Source: CAZPAH01 sp964584495
GTDB taxonomy: Bacteria > Krumholzibacteriota > Krumholzibacteriia > Krumholzibacteriales > Krumholzibacteriaceae
Assembly: GCA_964584495.1 (NCBI GenBank)
Contig: CAZPAH010000008.1
Location: 1-39,625 of the forward strand
Direction of reading: 5' to 3'
DNA length: 39,625 nt
Shown here in pieces: positions 8,273-17,502 of this stretch. The notes beneath the pieces are model-generated. The model was not told the DNA's origin. It made no database searches and saw only the letters and a list, made by a program, of their open reading frames with translations. Both the position numbers and the translations under genes were made by a program. Each line of letters begins with the position of its first letter. Within the stretch, counting starts at the first letter, position 1.

Positions 8273-9694
8273 TTACTTGACCTTTTTCGCGCCGGAACTA
8301 TCGGCCGGCTTTCCACCACCCTCTTTACCCTGCGCTCCCATCTTGCCATGCGGGCCCGGGTGCTCGACAAGCTTCAGCCGGCTTTCAAGATCGAATCCGG
8401 GCGATCTTCTCGAAGTATGACACGTCCGGCACGAGCTCCTCGCCCTCTCCCTGTACTTCCCATCGCGGCTGTGCATCGTTCCCGGACCGTGGCATGCCTC
8501 GCACTGCACTCCGCGAAGATTGATCCCCCCCTTTTTTTCGGCCTCAGTATCATATCCGCTGAAACGGCCGAACCCGGTCGTATGGCAGGCGAGGCACTCC
8601 CTGTTCTCCTCCTCGCCGGATAGGGTCAGAATATTGAAAGCCCTGAAGTGCTTGGTGAGGGCGAAGTCGTCAGCGATAGGGCCGTGGCACCTCCGGCAGA
8701 TATCTATACCCAGATAGCGTTCCCTTATTCTACCGGTTACTTCGTCGCGCGAGACGAACTCGCTGAGCTGCATCTCGTGCAGTCTCGCGCCTTCCTCCTC
8801 CGCGAACTTCTTCAGCTTCTCTATTACTACGGGGTCCTCGCCGGTATCCCTTCCGAGGTATACCAGCACCGTGTCGGTCAGGGTGATCCCCCCGCCTTTA
8901 TTGGGCATGAACGTCACCTTACCGATCGCCCTTCCCCTGTCACCCGCGAAAAGAACGGGAATTCCAAGATCGTAAAACGCGCCGCCCACGGTATCGGCGC
9001 AATCGTCGGATAGCGTCTCCCTCAGCCGGGAATGCCCCCGGATCACGAGATCGACATCTTCCATGCCCGCTATCACCGGCTCCAGCTTCGCCCTGTCCAT
9101 GTGGGCGAGGAGAATCACGGCATCGCAGCCTTTTCCCTTGAGAGTCTTACCGACCCTTCTGCCCTCCTCAAGCGGGTCCCTTATCTCGAAATCTCCGCCC
9201 CTTTTCGGTTCCTCGGCCAGCAGAGAAAATATTCCGGTCTTGACCCCCTTGACGGTTATGATAATGAACGGTGGAAACACCCGTTCTCCATCCTGGTACA
9301 GGTTGGCGCATATTACGGGAAGCCCCGCCTCGGCGTCTTCCTTGATCGCCCTGAGACCGTAGCTGAGCTCCTTCTCTCCCAACCCCGCAGCCGTGTATCC
9401 CATATCCACCATGAGGGAAGAAAGAAACCGGCTCCTGTAACTCTCCACTATTCCCGACCGGGCATAGAAATCCCCTGCCGAGACTAGAAGCAGGTCGGGA
9501 TCTTCCCCGCGCATCTTTTCGATCGCGGCGGCCCTCCGGGCCACCCCGCCTGAAGCGTCCTCGCCTCAACCCGCAGGCGACACCCGTCCCTGCGTGTCGC
9601 TTGTGAAGAGAACCGTCACGGGACCCTTTTCCCCGCAACCGTTGACGAGCAGGATCGAGGCCGCGAGCAGCAGCGTGTTAAAGACCATTTTCAT
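8273..9694 (-). CDS. Metallophosphoesterase-tetraheme lipoprotein with in-frame TGA (candidate selenoprotein)
   Basis: From ATG 9694 (GAGGG upstream) the frame runs 473 codons with one TGA at codon 43 (9566-9568). Before it lie a lipoprotein signal (LLLAASILLVNGC, Cys20) and the first phosphoesterase strand, VLFTSDTQG. After it the fold continues (SAGDFYARSG, ICANLY, VILLAHMD, VIRGHS), then four heme motifs: CRRCH 333-337, CLACH 367-371, CEACH 398-402 and CRTCH 422-426, like cytochrome c554-type domains. Related proteins, as I recall, have PCGC where this one reads PAG-TGA. Internal initiation at GTG 9544 would remove the export signal that c-type heme attachment needs. So either TGA encodes selenocysteine or the gene carries a nonsense mutation. 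Gln replaces His in the usual DxH metal motif. Confidence 0.75.
9527..9568 (-). promoter_or_regulatory. TGA codon with SECIS-like hairpin
   Basis: On the minus strand TGA (9566-9568) is followed after 28 nt by a GGA loop (9535-9537) closed by a 5-bp stem, GGCCC with GGGCC (9538-9542 and 9530-9534). An unpaired U (9543) and an outer GGC/GCC helix (9548-9550 with 9527-9529) add to it. A G at the start of the loop and this spacing fit what is known of bacterial SECIS elements, but GC-rich coding sequence often folds this way by chance. Confidence 0.35.
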
Positions 9695-9749
9695 CGATAT
9701 CCCTCGCGATTCGCCGAAAGACTTGCCGTTCAGGGAAAGTATACAGAAA

Positions 9750-9779
9750 GGGGCAAAGTCATTCCAGTCTCTTTGCCCC
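9750..9779 (-). terminator. Rho-independent terminator of the HU gene
   Basis: GGGGCAAAG and CTTTGCCCC form a perfect 9-bp stem with a 12-nt loop, starting about 16 bp after the HU stop codon. On the minus strand TTTCTGT follows the stem, a modest U-tract. It also separates HU from the lipoprotein gene starting at 9694. Confidence 0.75.
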
Positions 9780-9795
9780 CTATAGAAAAAACCTC

Positions 9796-10089
9796 TTACT
9801 TGGCGACACGGCTCTTGAGAGCCTTGCCGGCCGTAAAGGCGGGAAATTTCGTCGCCGCGATAATAATCGTCTCGCCAGTCTGAGGGTTGCGGCCTTTGCG
9901 TTTTTTACGCTTGCGCTGGACGAAAGTACCAAAGCCTGTGATCTGCACTCTTCTGCCGGCGGCGATTTCGGTCGCGATAACGCCTTCTTTCGGAGCCGTG
10001 CTGAAAATCGCGTCAACAGCACCGCGGGCATCCTTGAGAGTCAACCCTGTCTTCTTGGCTACTCTTTCAATCATCTCTGTCTTGTTCAT
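9796..10089 (-). CDS. HU/IHF-family DNA-binding protein
   Basis: ATG at 10089 follows a strong AAAGGAGGTG site. The 97-residue product has the family layout: helical N-terminus (MNKTEMIERVAKKTGL), the GRRVQITGFGTF strand, the DNA-binding arm (KRKKRKGRNPQTGE) and a basic C-terminal helix (FTAGKALKSRV). It is expected to act as a dimer that bends and packages DNA. It is slightly longer than E. coli HU (90) because of a few extra residues after helix 2. It has its own promoter and terminator and so is a single-gene unit between lptD and the cytochrome lipoprotein gene. Confidence 0.95.
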   Translation of the reverse strand: MNKTEMIERVAKKTGLTLKDARGAVDAIFSTAPKEGVIATEIAAGRRVQITGFGTFVQRKRKKRKGRNPQTGETIIIAATKFPAFTAGKALKSRVAK

Positions 10090-10124
10090 TGTTCACCTCC
10101 TTTAATCTGTTTGAACTTATCGAA

Positions 10125-10154
10125 ACTCTACTCTTCACTTGGAAACTATGTCAA
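10125..10154 (-). promoter_or_regulatory. Promoter of the HU gene
   Basis: A perfect TTGACA -35 box (10149-10154, minus strand) is followed after 18 bp by TAGAGT (10125-10130). The start would lie near 10118, giving a leader of about 29 nt with the AAAGGAGGTG ribosome site. The region is AT-rich compared with its surroundings. Confidence 0.6.
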
Positions 10155-10291
10155 CACTTTTATACCGATTTTTCCCCGTCCTTATACGTTTTTTGGAGGA
10201 AATGAGATCCCGGGAAATTCGTCCGGCGGCCACCGGCAGATTCGATGCCGCCGTCGGCGCGATGACCGGAAAGGCAAAAAACTCTTCCCGG

Positions 10292-13200
10292 TTAGAAAGG
10301 TATCGCGCCCCTCAAACCGCTCGTTCCGCGTTCGTACATGATATCGGGAAGCTCCTTGATCGAGATCTGAAAATAGTAACTCCAGTCGTTTCCGAATTTC
10401 CGGTGAACGAACCCGGCCTGCCAGCAGTGCAGATCGCGGTTGATGCTGTACTGCTGGTTAGTAAACGATCTCGTTTCCATGTCGTAATGAGCGTTGTAAC
10501 CGATCTTCCAACTCCTTGTCAATTTTAACGATCCGCTTATATCTATCTGGTTGGAAACCGACTTGTAAGCGCCCTCCCCCTGCGATGAGAAACTGTAGCC
10601 GATCCTCAACGACCAGCCCTGCGTTCCATGCTCCAAAGAAGGCGGACCTCCACCGTCCCCGCCCATATCCAACCTTTCGTCCCAGGGATCATCACGCTTC
10701 CCTCTACGGTCCACGCCTCCGAGACTGTCGGCTTCCCCGGCGACCGGCTGCTCACCCTGCGCGGCGGCGATCCTCTCCTGCTCGGATCTCTCCCATTTCG
10801 AGGGGTATGATATCCCTCCGCTCAAGCTCATATTGGCGGAGAATCTCGTGGAAATTATTTTTCTCTCGAGCGGGTCGATCGTATGATCGAAGCTTATCGA
10901 CGCCAGCCTTCCCAGCGATGTCTGCACGTGGCTCCCGATATTGGAGAACCTCGTTTCCTTCGAGGCCTGCGGATTATAGCTCCCGCTGATATTCCATGTC
11001 AGGGCGTTGTTCGCTTTCTGCTCCTCCTTGCCTTTCATGTATTTCAGATCGATCACGTTCCTTATCGAGTAGGTGACGTTCTGGCGCGCCTGTTGATTTT
11101 CGGTAAAAGCCGGAGTATAGGAGTACGAGACCGTCGGATTGAATGTGTGCCTGATTCCCCGCAGCGTGCCGATCTTAGGATAGAAAACTCCATAGAGGGA
11201 CGTCCCGATCCCGGAGGAAAGAGACATCGAGAATTCGTTTCTATGGGTCGTGTCCTCTACAGGACCGCTCCTGTCGGTTCCCCTCGAGTACATCCCTTCA
11301 TTCAACCCGACGAGGTCATATATGGGACTCGACGAAACGCTTTCCACCCGGATCGACGATCCCGAGCCCACGCCGGCGGTCCTGAAAACGAAATGCCCCG
11401 TGTGGTCCCCCCCATCGACGAACTCGACGGTGACCGAGGATGCGCCGATCGCGCTTTCGATCGCGGCGGCGAGGCTCTCCCCCGTGTAGTAGACTCCGTC
11501 GGCGATAAAATATTCCACACCACCCGCGTTGTCGACGTTGAGCGATATCCTGTCGTTCGCGGAATCCACAATGAATGAATCGGGTATTGCAATGGTCCCG
11601 CCGGTAAGCGAGGCCGCAGCGGGGGCGATGATATATTCCTCGTTTATCCTGTCGTAAAGAACATCCTCGTACCTCCAGCTCATATTGACGGAGGGCGAAA
11701 GGTTGAGAAAAATCAGCTTGTGCTGCTGGCCGAACGAAGCGCCCGAGCTCGCGGTCAGCCTTGCCGTCTCCCTCTGCGCCGTCTCCGACGTTGTCCGCCT
11801 CGCCCTGATGTTGGGGCTGAAGGCTATGCTTCCCAGGGCCCTTTCCCAGCCTCCTTTCTCGCCCTCCCCGTGCTTCTCGCCGAACCATAGGGAAGTCCGG
11901 GGAAAGCTCAGCGATAGATCGGGCATTGTCGTTGTCACCCTTGCGGCGGTCGGGGAGGTTTCAGGATCTATATTGAGAGTCTGATTGCGCGTTGCGGAGA
12001 GTCCCAGCCTCGTCCCCCCCCAGCTTTTGCTGAAACTCGCCGACGAGTAGATCTTCCTGTCTACGGATCGCTGAACATCGTCCGCCTGGAACATCGACGA
12101 CTGCGCCTTGTCGCTGCTTACGAAATTAAGGCTGCTCCTCAAAGAAGCGGTCCGGCCGAATTTCTGGTTGTGGCTCGATTTGACCGTCCATTCGTTGGTC
12201 TTGTTGACGAAATTCCTGAAGAAGTTGAAGTTCACGCTGCCGTCGAGGACGTATCGAAGGCTGTACCTGTTATCGATATTGACCCTGAAATTCTGATTCT
12301 CGTTGAAATCGGTCTTCAGTATGAAATCTGTATATTCGTTCGTGGCCCAGTAGTAGCCGAGCCCTCTGATGAAACGGCCGTCGCGGCTGTTTATTCCAAT
12401 GTCGAAGTTGGGCCGCAGTATCCCCGAATGGCGGTCCCTCTTCAGGGTGTTCGCCATGAAAGGAAGATAGAAGACCGGTATCTCGCCGATATAGAGCGTT
12501 ATCGGACCCGAGACGATCTTGTCATTTATATAGACCTTCATCTTGCCTGCCCTCATCGAGTAATGAGGCGACTTCAGATCGCAGGTCGTGTATACTGAGT
12601 TGTATACCTTGAGGATGTCGTCCCCTTCCTTGAAGATATATTTCCCGCTGTAATACCCCTTGTCGTATTTGGTCGATCCGCTGAACACCAGTCCGCCCTC
12701 GGAATCCATATCGTAACCCATGTCCACTCCGTACATCTTCTGCGCGTCTTCCTCGAGGACGGGCGAACCTTCCGCTTCGAGTATATTGAGCCTGGAGCTG
12801 AAATCGATCCTATCCGCGCTGAGCGCCTTGTTCTGGTATTCCAGGAGCGCCGAGTCCCTGAGAACGATATCCTCGGTATCGGCGAAATACTCGATATCCT
12901 TGGCGCTGTATCGAACCTTTTGGGCCTCCAACGTAAAATCACGGTAGCCGAGAGTGCTGTCTATCGCGGCCGCCAGGCTGTCGATCGTCTGCGAGGGTTC
13001 CAGATTGAGGTAATTGTAGACTCCCGTGGCGTTGCTCGATATACGCACATATTTCAGATCATCCCCCGAAAACCTGAAGTACATGCTGTCGCCCTTCGAG
13101 TAGTTGTTCGACACCTTGTTCTCGTCCCCCTCGTAGGGGTAATACATCGCCTTCGCGTTACCGAAGATCTTCACCGAGTCCGCCTCATCGTTGGAAATGT

Positions 13201-14215
13201 ATATGACGAGAGAGTCGCCTTCTATCCAGGAATCTTCCCTCCACGGGGAACCGGGCGCGGGCGATTCGGTGAGTTTTCCCGTCGCTGGCAGGTCTATCCG
13301 GTTGACCCCGGCATCGTCGTAATACAGTACGACCTTCTTGCCCGTCATGCCGGTGGATCCGCTGGTCGCCTCGGGGTCGCCGAACATCTCGAGATATCCT
13401 TCTTCATTGAAAATGGCCGCCGAATCGCAGGTCGCCCTGGTATCCCCCTTGACCATTCTGACATCCCCGACGGCCGATCCCCTGTTGACGTCCATGTTGA
13501 AGTACATCCATTCGCTGGTCACCCTCCCCTTCACGACCGCCCGGTCATCGAAGGTGAGCACCGGCCGAACGTCCATCACCGCCTCGCTGGTGTTCCTGAA
13601 GAACCTGGCATGCCTGCCGGATATCGAGTACTCCTCGGCGTAATCTATGATAACGACGTTCCCGTTCGCGTCGGCCGTCTCGATATTCCTGTCATAATAG
13701 ATGCTGTCGGCATACATCACCCTGCTGCTGTCGGAAAGGACCACGTGACCCACAAGCACAACGGTTCCCTCTCCCCTGTGGTAAACGGCCCTGTCACAAG
13801 TTATTTCCATCCCCTTGTCGATGATCCGGACGTTGTTCTCCATTTCCAGGGTATTGGTCAGGCCGAAATATTTCCCCACATCTCCAAACATGTCGAGGGT
13901 TCCATCGTTCCCGTGAACGTTGCCTGAAAGCACCAGCTGACGGTCGACAAGATAGTGCTTGCCCCTGTCGCTGGTGATAGTCGCAGTCTGGTGCTCGATG
14001 GTTACATCCCCTTCCAGGTAGAATACCTCGATGTCGTTCTCCTGCCTCGAACTGAGGCTGTTGGCCCTTACCCTGTACATCGTCGTATCCGAGAGAGACG
14101 GTTCCTGCCGCTCACGCTCCGCAGAACCCCTCACCACTCCTGCCGGCGCCGTGACGGCGGCCAGCATCACGCAGGCCGTAGAGAGCATTACCAGCGCGTA
14201 CCTGCCGGGTACCAT
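10292..14215 (-). CDS. lptD: LPS assembly protein LptD-like, large form with LptA-like repeats
   Basis: The chosen start is ATG 14215; a TTG frame from 14269 has no good ribosome site, and the site before 14215 is also weak. The 1307-residue product has a signal peptide (ALVMLSTACVMLAAVTAPAG), then LptA/OstA-like jellyroll repeats over about 500 residues (YLEGDVTI, LVLSGNV, VVLVGHV, VKIFGNA). The LptD core follows (GPITLYIGEIPVFYLPF, RHSGILRPNFDIGINSRDG), then a C-terminal barrel (DFILKTDFNENQNF). It would insert lipopolysaccharide into the outer leaflet. It is much longer than E. coli LptD (784). Residues about 870-980 form an unusual insertion in the barrel. It ends the accD-folC-ROK-lptD run. 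Confidence 0.88.
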   Translation of the reverse strand: MVPGRYALVMLSTACVMLAAVTAPAGVVRGSAERERQEPSLSDTTMYRVRANSLSSRQENDIEVFYLEGDVTIEHQTATITSDRGKHYLVDRQLVLSGNVHGNDGTLDMFGDVGKYFGLTNTLEMENNVRIIDKGMEITCDRAVYHRGEGTVVLVGHVVLSDSSRVMYADSIYYDRNIETADANGNVVIIDYAEEYSISGRHARFFRNTSEAVMDVRPVLTFDDRAVVKGRVTSEWMYFNMDVNRGSAVGDVRMVKGDTRATCDSAAIFNEEGYLEMFGDPEATSGSTGMTGKKVVLYYDDAGVNRIDLPATGKLTESPAPGSPWREDSWIEGDSLVIYISNDEADSVKIFGNAKAMYYPYEGDENKVSNNYSKGDSMYFRFSGDDLKYVRISSNATGVYNYLNLEPSQTIDSLAAAIDSTLGYRDFTLEAQKVRYSAKDIEYFADTEDIVLRDSALLEYQNKALSADRIDFSSRLNILEAEGSPVLEEDAQKMYGVDMGYDMDSEGGLVFSGSTKYDKGYYSGKYIFKEGDDILKVYNSVYTTCDLKSPHYSMRAGKMKVYINDKIVSGPITLYIGEIPVFYLPFMANTLKRDRHSGILRPNFDIGINSRDGRFIRGLGYYWATNEYTDFILKTDFNENQNFRVNIDNRYSLRYVLDGSVNFNFFRNFVNKTNEWTVKSSHNQKFGRTASLRSSLNFVSSDKAQSSMFQADDVQRSVDRKIYSSASFSKSWGGTRLGLSATRNQTLNIDPETSPTAARVTTTMPDLSLSFPRTSLWFGEKHGEGEKGGWERALGSIAFSPNIRARRTTSETAQRETARLTASSGASFGQQHKLIFLNLSPSVNMSWRYEDVLYDRINEEYIIAPAAASLTGGTIAIPDSFIVDSANDRISLNVDNAGGVEYFIADGVYYTGESLAAAIESAIGASSVTVEFVDGGDHTGHFVFRTAGVGSGSSIRVESVSSSPIYDLVGLNEGMYSRGTDRSGPVEDTTHRNEFSMSLSSGIGTSLYGVFYPKIGTLRGIRHTFNPTVSYSYTPAFTENQQARQNVTYSIRNVIDLKYMKGKEEQKANNALTWNISGSYNPQASKETRFSNIGSHVQTSLGRLASISFDHTIDPLERKIISTRFSANMSLSGGISYPSKWERSEQERIAAAQGEQPVAGEADSLGGVDRRGKRDDPWDERLDMGGDGGGPPSLEHGTQGWSLRIGYSFSSQGEGAYKSVSNQIDISGSLKLTRSWKIGYNAHYDMETRSFTNQQYSINRDLHCWQAGFVHRKFGNDWSYYFQISIKELPDIMYERGTSGLRGAIPF

Positions 14216-14265
14216 GCGTTTCCGTTCCGTCTCTTTACACAAAGGTTTACCGCCCCGGCCGGAGA

Positions 14266-15198
14266 TCAATCTCCGGCCAACTCTTTCGCGAGAAGAGATG
14301 CACCGATAAATGAAGCTTTGTTCCCGAGAAGGGCGCTCACTACCCGGACCGGAGAAAAAATCTCATCCATCATCCTTTCCCGCATCGCCGCCCTTGCCGG
14401 CTCCAGCAGAAGATCGCCGGCCCCCGCCACGCCCCCTCCCACAGCGATAATTTCAGGATTGAAGATATGAACAATATTTATAAGACCCACCCCGAGATAG
14501 AGGCCCGTCTCCGCCAGGGTCTCTATTGCAATCCTGTCTCCCCCCCGCGCCGCCACGTAAACATCCTTCGCCGTGAACCGCCGATTCGAGCCCAGAACGC
14601 TTTCGCCGGAGGCTTCGATCCTCCCGGCCGCCCGCGCGACTATCGCGCCGGCTTTGATCATGGCTTCCAGGCACCCCCGGTTTCCGCAGCCGCAGATGGG
14701 ACCTCCCTCCAGCACGATATGATGACCGATCTCGCCGGCAAGTCCCTGCGAGCCTCGGTATAGCTTGCCGTCCAGCACGATTCCTCCCCCCACTCCCGTC
14801 CCCAAAGTAAGGCAAACGAAGATCCCGCTCCCCTTCCCCGAACCTGCGCAGTACTCGCCCCATGCCGCACAGTTGGCATCGTTGTCCACCACGACCGGCA
14901 TCTTGAGGAGGCTGCCGAAGATCTCCGAAATGGGTGCGTTTTTCCATCCCGGCAGGTTCGGCGACGAATACAGCAAACCCCTTCCTCCATCGATAAGTCC
15001 CGCGCAGGCAATCCCCGCCGCCGTGACATCGTCCCCTCCGCGCTCCTCAAGCCACTCGGCGATCCTCCGGGCGGCGTCATACGGCCCCTTCTCGCCCAAG
15101 GTAGGGATGGAGCCGGATTCCAGTATATCCCCGGACTCCGCCACCATGCCGAGCTTTATATTGGTCCCTCCGATGTCCACTCCGAGAATAGCCTTCAT
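14266..15198 (-). CDS. ROK-family sugar kinase
   Basis: The 310-residue product has the ROK signatures: N-terminal phosphate loop GVDIGGTNIKLG, catalytic VVDNDANCAAWGE, LGTGVGGGIV, and the zinc-binding stretch GEIGHH followed by CGCGNRGCLE. The family phosphorylates glucose or N-acetylated hexosamines using ATP; substrate cannot be fixed here, but a glucokinase is the usual call. ATG 15198 has AAAGGAAAG upstream. It lies 26 bp behind folC and ends about 50 bp before lptD, so it is probably in the same transcript. No helix-turn-helix is present, so it is an enzyme and not a ROK repressor. Confidence 0.9.
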   Translation of the reverse strand: MKAILGVDIGGTNIKLGMVAESGDILESGSIPTLGEKGPYDAARRIAEWLEERGGDDVTAAGIACAGLIDGGRGLLYSSPNLPGWKNAPISEIFGSLLKMPVVVDNDANCAAWGEYCAGSGKGSGIFVCLTLGTGVGGGIVLDGKLYRGSQGLAGEIGHHIVLEGGPICGCGNRGCLEAMIKAGAIVARAAGRIEASGESVLGSNRRFTAKDVYVAARGGDRIAIETLAETGLYLGVGLINIVHIFNPEIIAVGGGVAGAGDLLLEPARAAMRERMMDEIFSPVRVVSALLGNKASFIGASLLAKELAGD

Positions 15199-15224
15199 CT
15201 CTTTCCTTTCACCGATAGAACAGT

Positions 15225-16544
15225 TTACATATAAGCGGCGGCCTCTTCCACGGTTAGATGCGACCCTGTCACAAGAAGCGTATCGCCCGGGCCGAGTGTG
15301 CCGCGCGCAATGCGCACCGCGTCGCCCATGCCGCGGGCGACCCTCAGGACCGCATTTCCCCCGCCGGGCGTCCCTGCGCCCCCTCCGAACCTGCCCAGCA
15401 GATCTTCCGCGCCGGCGCTTTGACCGTCCCTCAACGGCACCAGTATAATCTCCCTGGCCGCCTTCGCCGCCCTCGCGGGAAAACGGCCCAGCTCCTTACG
15501 CGCCATCACGCCGAAAAGTATCACGTTTCTCCCCTTTGGGGATACCTCGAGCAGATTCGCCGCCGCGGCGAGCAGCGCTTCTTCATTATGAGATACGTCG
15601 AGTATGATTCTCGGTTCCCCCGGCAGCACCTGGAACCGTCCAGCGAGAAATCCACGGGCTATGCCTTCGGCGACCTCCCCTACCCCCGCCCCGCGGGCTC
15701 GCTCACCCAGCAGTTCGACCGTTCTGACAGCCGTTGCGGCGTTTTCCATCTGTACTTTGCCGATCATCCGGCTGCTGAGCTCCCCATAGGATCTTACGGG
15801 AGAACCGAGCGTGAAAACCATATTACCGAACGTCATCGAAACAAGCTCTTTCCGGACCTCGCGGGCGACGTTATGGAAAGGAACACCCTTTTCGCGGCAG
15901 AATCCTTCAGCCCGGGCGGCCAACCTTTTTTCCCTCAGGTTCGCCACGAGCGGCGTTCCGCTTCTTACGATCCCCAGCTTCTCCCGCAAAATCCGCAGTT
16001 TCGTCCTGCCCAGGTGCTCCCTGTGATCCAATGATATCCCCGTGATTACGGTAACTGCCGCGTTTACGAGGTTTGTCGCGTCCAACCTGCCTCCCAACCC
16101 GACCTCGTAGACCGCCGTATCGACCTTTTCCCCGGCGAAGTAAAGCATCGCCGCCGCCGTTATCCCCTCAAAGAAGGTAAAAGGCGCATCCCGGCGAAAC
16201 TCCCTCAACCGTCCCAGGATGCGGTCGAGGACCGGGCTGGGAATCTCCTCCCCGTCGACCCTGATCCTTTCGTTCAGCCTGAAGAGATGAGGTGAATAGA
16301 AAGTGCCTGTTTTCATCCCGGCCCGCCGAAGGATCGACGAGACGTAGGTCGTGACCGAACCCTTCCCGTTCGTTCCAGCCACAAGGACGGCCGGCACCTT
16401 ACTCTGGGGATTGCCGAGCCCTTCGAGCAGGGCGGCGATATTCTCCAGGCCGAGCTTCATGTATGTAGGCCTGAGGGAATGGAGAAACTCGATATTGGAA
16501 AAGGTGCCTGCCCTAACGGACGAGTGAGATCGTATTGCGGTCAT
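15225..16544 (-). CDS. folC: Folylpolyglutamate/dihydrofolate synthase FolC
   Basis: ATG 16544 gives 439 residues and overlaps the end of accD by 32 bp; GTG 16580 is an alternative. FolC-type Mur ligase features are clear: the P-loop VAGTNGKGSVTTYVS, FYSPHLFRLNERI, FFEGITAAAMLYF, VYEVGLGGRLDATN with the folate-type GLGGRLDATN motif, and ILDVSHNEEAL in the C-terminal domain. It joins glutamate to dihydropteroate and folates in the cytoplasm. Linkage of accD and folC is common in bacteria. Confidence 0.93.
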   Translation of the reverse strand: MTAIRSHSSVRAGTFSNIEFLHSLRPTYMKLGLENIAALLEGLGNPQSKVPAVLVAGTNGKGSVTTYVSSILRRAGMKTGTFYSPHLFRLNERIRVDGEEIPSPVLDRILGRLREFRRDAPFTFFEGITAAAMLYFAGEKVDTAVYEVGLGGRLDATNLVNAAVTVITGISLDHREHLGRTKLRILREKLGIVRSGTPLVANLREKRLAARAEGFCREKGVPFHNVAREVRKELVSMTFGNMVFTLGSPVRSYGELSSRMIGKVQMENAATAVRTVELLGERARGAGVGEVAEGIARGFLAGRFQVLPGEPRIILDVSHNEEALLAAAANLLEVSPKGRNVILFGVMARKELGRFPARAAKAAREIILVPLRDGQSAGAEDLLGRFGGGAGTPGGGNAVLRVARGMGDAVRIARGTLGPGDTLLVTGSHLTVEEAAAYM

Positions 16545-17418
16545 TCTCCTGGTTCTTTTCCTCCGCCCTGGTTGAAACACCGCACATGAGACTGTCGAGA
16601 ATAAATACCAAGGTCTTTTTCAGTTCCCGGCGGCTGGTTATCATATCTATCATGCCGTGTTCCAGAAGGAATTCCGAGCGCTGGAATCCCTCGGGGAGCT
16701 CCTCGCCGACCGTTTCGCGTATCACCCTCGGGCCGGCAAAGCCTATCAGCGCTTTCGGCTCCGCAATAATTATGTCCCCCTGAAAGGCGAACGATGCCGC
16801 CACGCCGCCGGTCGTTGGATTTGTCAGGATAGAGATGAAGGGAAGCGAGGCTTCCGAAAGGTTCGCGATGGCCGCCGAGGTCTTAGCCATCTGCATCAGG
16901 GAGAGGATCGATTCCTGCATCCTGGCCCCACCTGAAGCGGAGACCATGATAAATGGAGATCTTTCGGCAACCGCTTTCATCGCCGCCCTGGTAATCTTCT
17001 CGCCGACGGCCGAGCCCATGCTTCCGCCCATGAAGCTGAAATCCATGATACCCAGCACTACGGGCCGGCCGCCCATAGTCGCCGTGCCCGTCATAACAGC
17101 CGAATTGCTCCCGGTTTTTTCCCTGGCGGAGTGTATCCGATCCTTGTATTTCTTGCTGTCACGGAACTGGATCGGATCGATGGATGATACCGACTTGTCG
17201 ATCTCTGTGAAGGACGACTCGTCGGCGAGCATATCGATATACCTTGAAGGATTCAACCGGAAATGGTAGTCGCACTTAGGGCAAACCGATTGCAGCTTGA
17301 TCAGTTCCTTGAGGTAGAGGATTTCACCACAGGCGGGGCACTTTTCCCAAAGTCCGTCGGGAAGCTCTTTCTTGCGCCAGGTCCTGATCCCGCGTTTAGC
17401 CTTCTTCAGCCAGTTCAT
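16513..17418 (-). CDS. accD: Acetyl-CoA carboxylase carboxyltransferase subunit beta
   Basis: ATG 17418 has AAGGAGAGG just upstream and gives 301 residues, normal for AccD. The N-terminal four-cysteine zinc ribbon (CPACGEIL and CPKCDYHF) and the crotonase-fold core (MGGSMGSAVGEKI, SASGGARMQES, NPTTGGVAASFA, AEPKALIGFAGPRVI) are intact. With AccA, which is not in this window, it moves the carboxyl group from biotin to acetyl-CoA in the first step of fatty acid synthesis. It leads the folC-ROK-lptD run, tying lipid supply to envelope assembly. Confidence 0.95.
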   Translation of the reverse strand: MNWLKKAKRGIRTWRKKELPDGLWEKCPACGEILYLKELIKLQSVCPKCDYHFRLNPSRYIDMLADESSFTEIDKSVSSIDPIQFRDSKKYKDRIHSAREKTGSNSAVMTGTATMGGRPVVLGIMDFSFMGGSMGSAVGEKITRAAMKAVAERSPFIMVSASGGARMQESILSLMQMAKTSAAIANLSEASLPFISILTNPTTGGVAASFAFQGDIIIAEPKALIGFAGPRVIRETVGEELPEGFQRSEFLLEHGMIDMITSRRELKKTLVFILDSLMCGVSTRAEEKNQENDRNTISLVR

Positions 17419-17502
17419 ACCTCTCCTTCCGGTCCCCGAAGGGTCGATGCGGAACATTCAGAGTTAAATGTAACATCTCCGGTAAAATGCAAAAAGAGCT
17501 TT

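Noticed and set aside
8273..9544. Internal start at GTG 9544 as the true start of the cytochrome protein
   Set aside because: It would lose the lipoprotein signal and first phosphoesterase strand, which are present in frame upstream, and c-type heme attachment needs export.
9738..9743. TATACT as a -10 box for the cytochrome lipoprotein gene
   Set aside because: The hexamer is good but no -35 box is found at 16-18 bp upstream, where the HU terminator lies.
10265..10292. Hairpin right after the lptD stop codon with a T-run in its loop
   Set aside because: An 8-bp stem forms on the minus strand with one G-U pair, but the T-run is in the loop and not after the stem, so it does not fit a rho-independent terminator.
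10523..14269. Many open frames of 100-300 codons on the plus strand opposite lptD and other genes
   Set aside because: They are antisense shadows of well-recognised genes, have no ribosome sites I can support and show no domain pattern.
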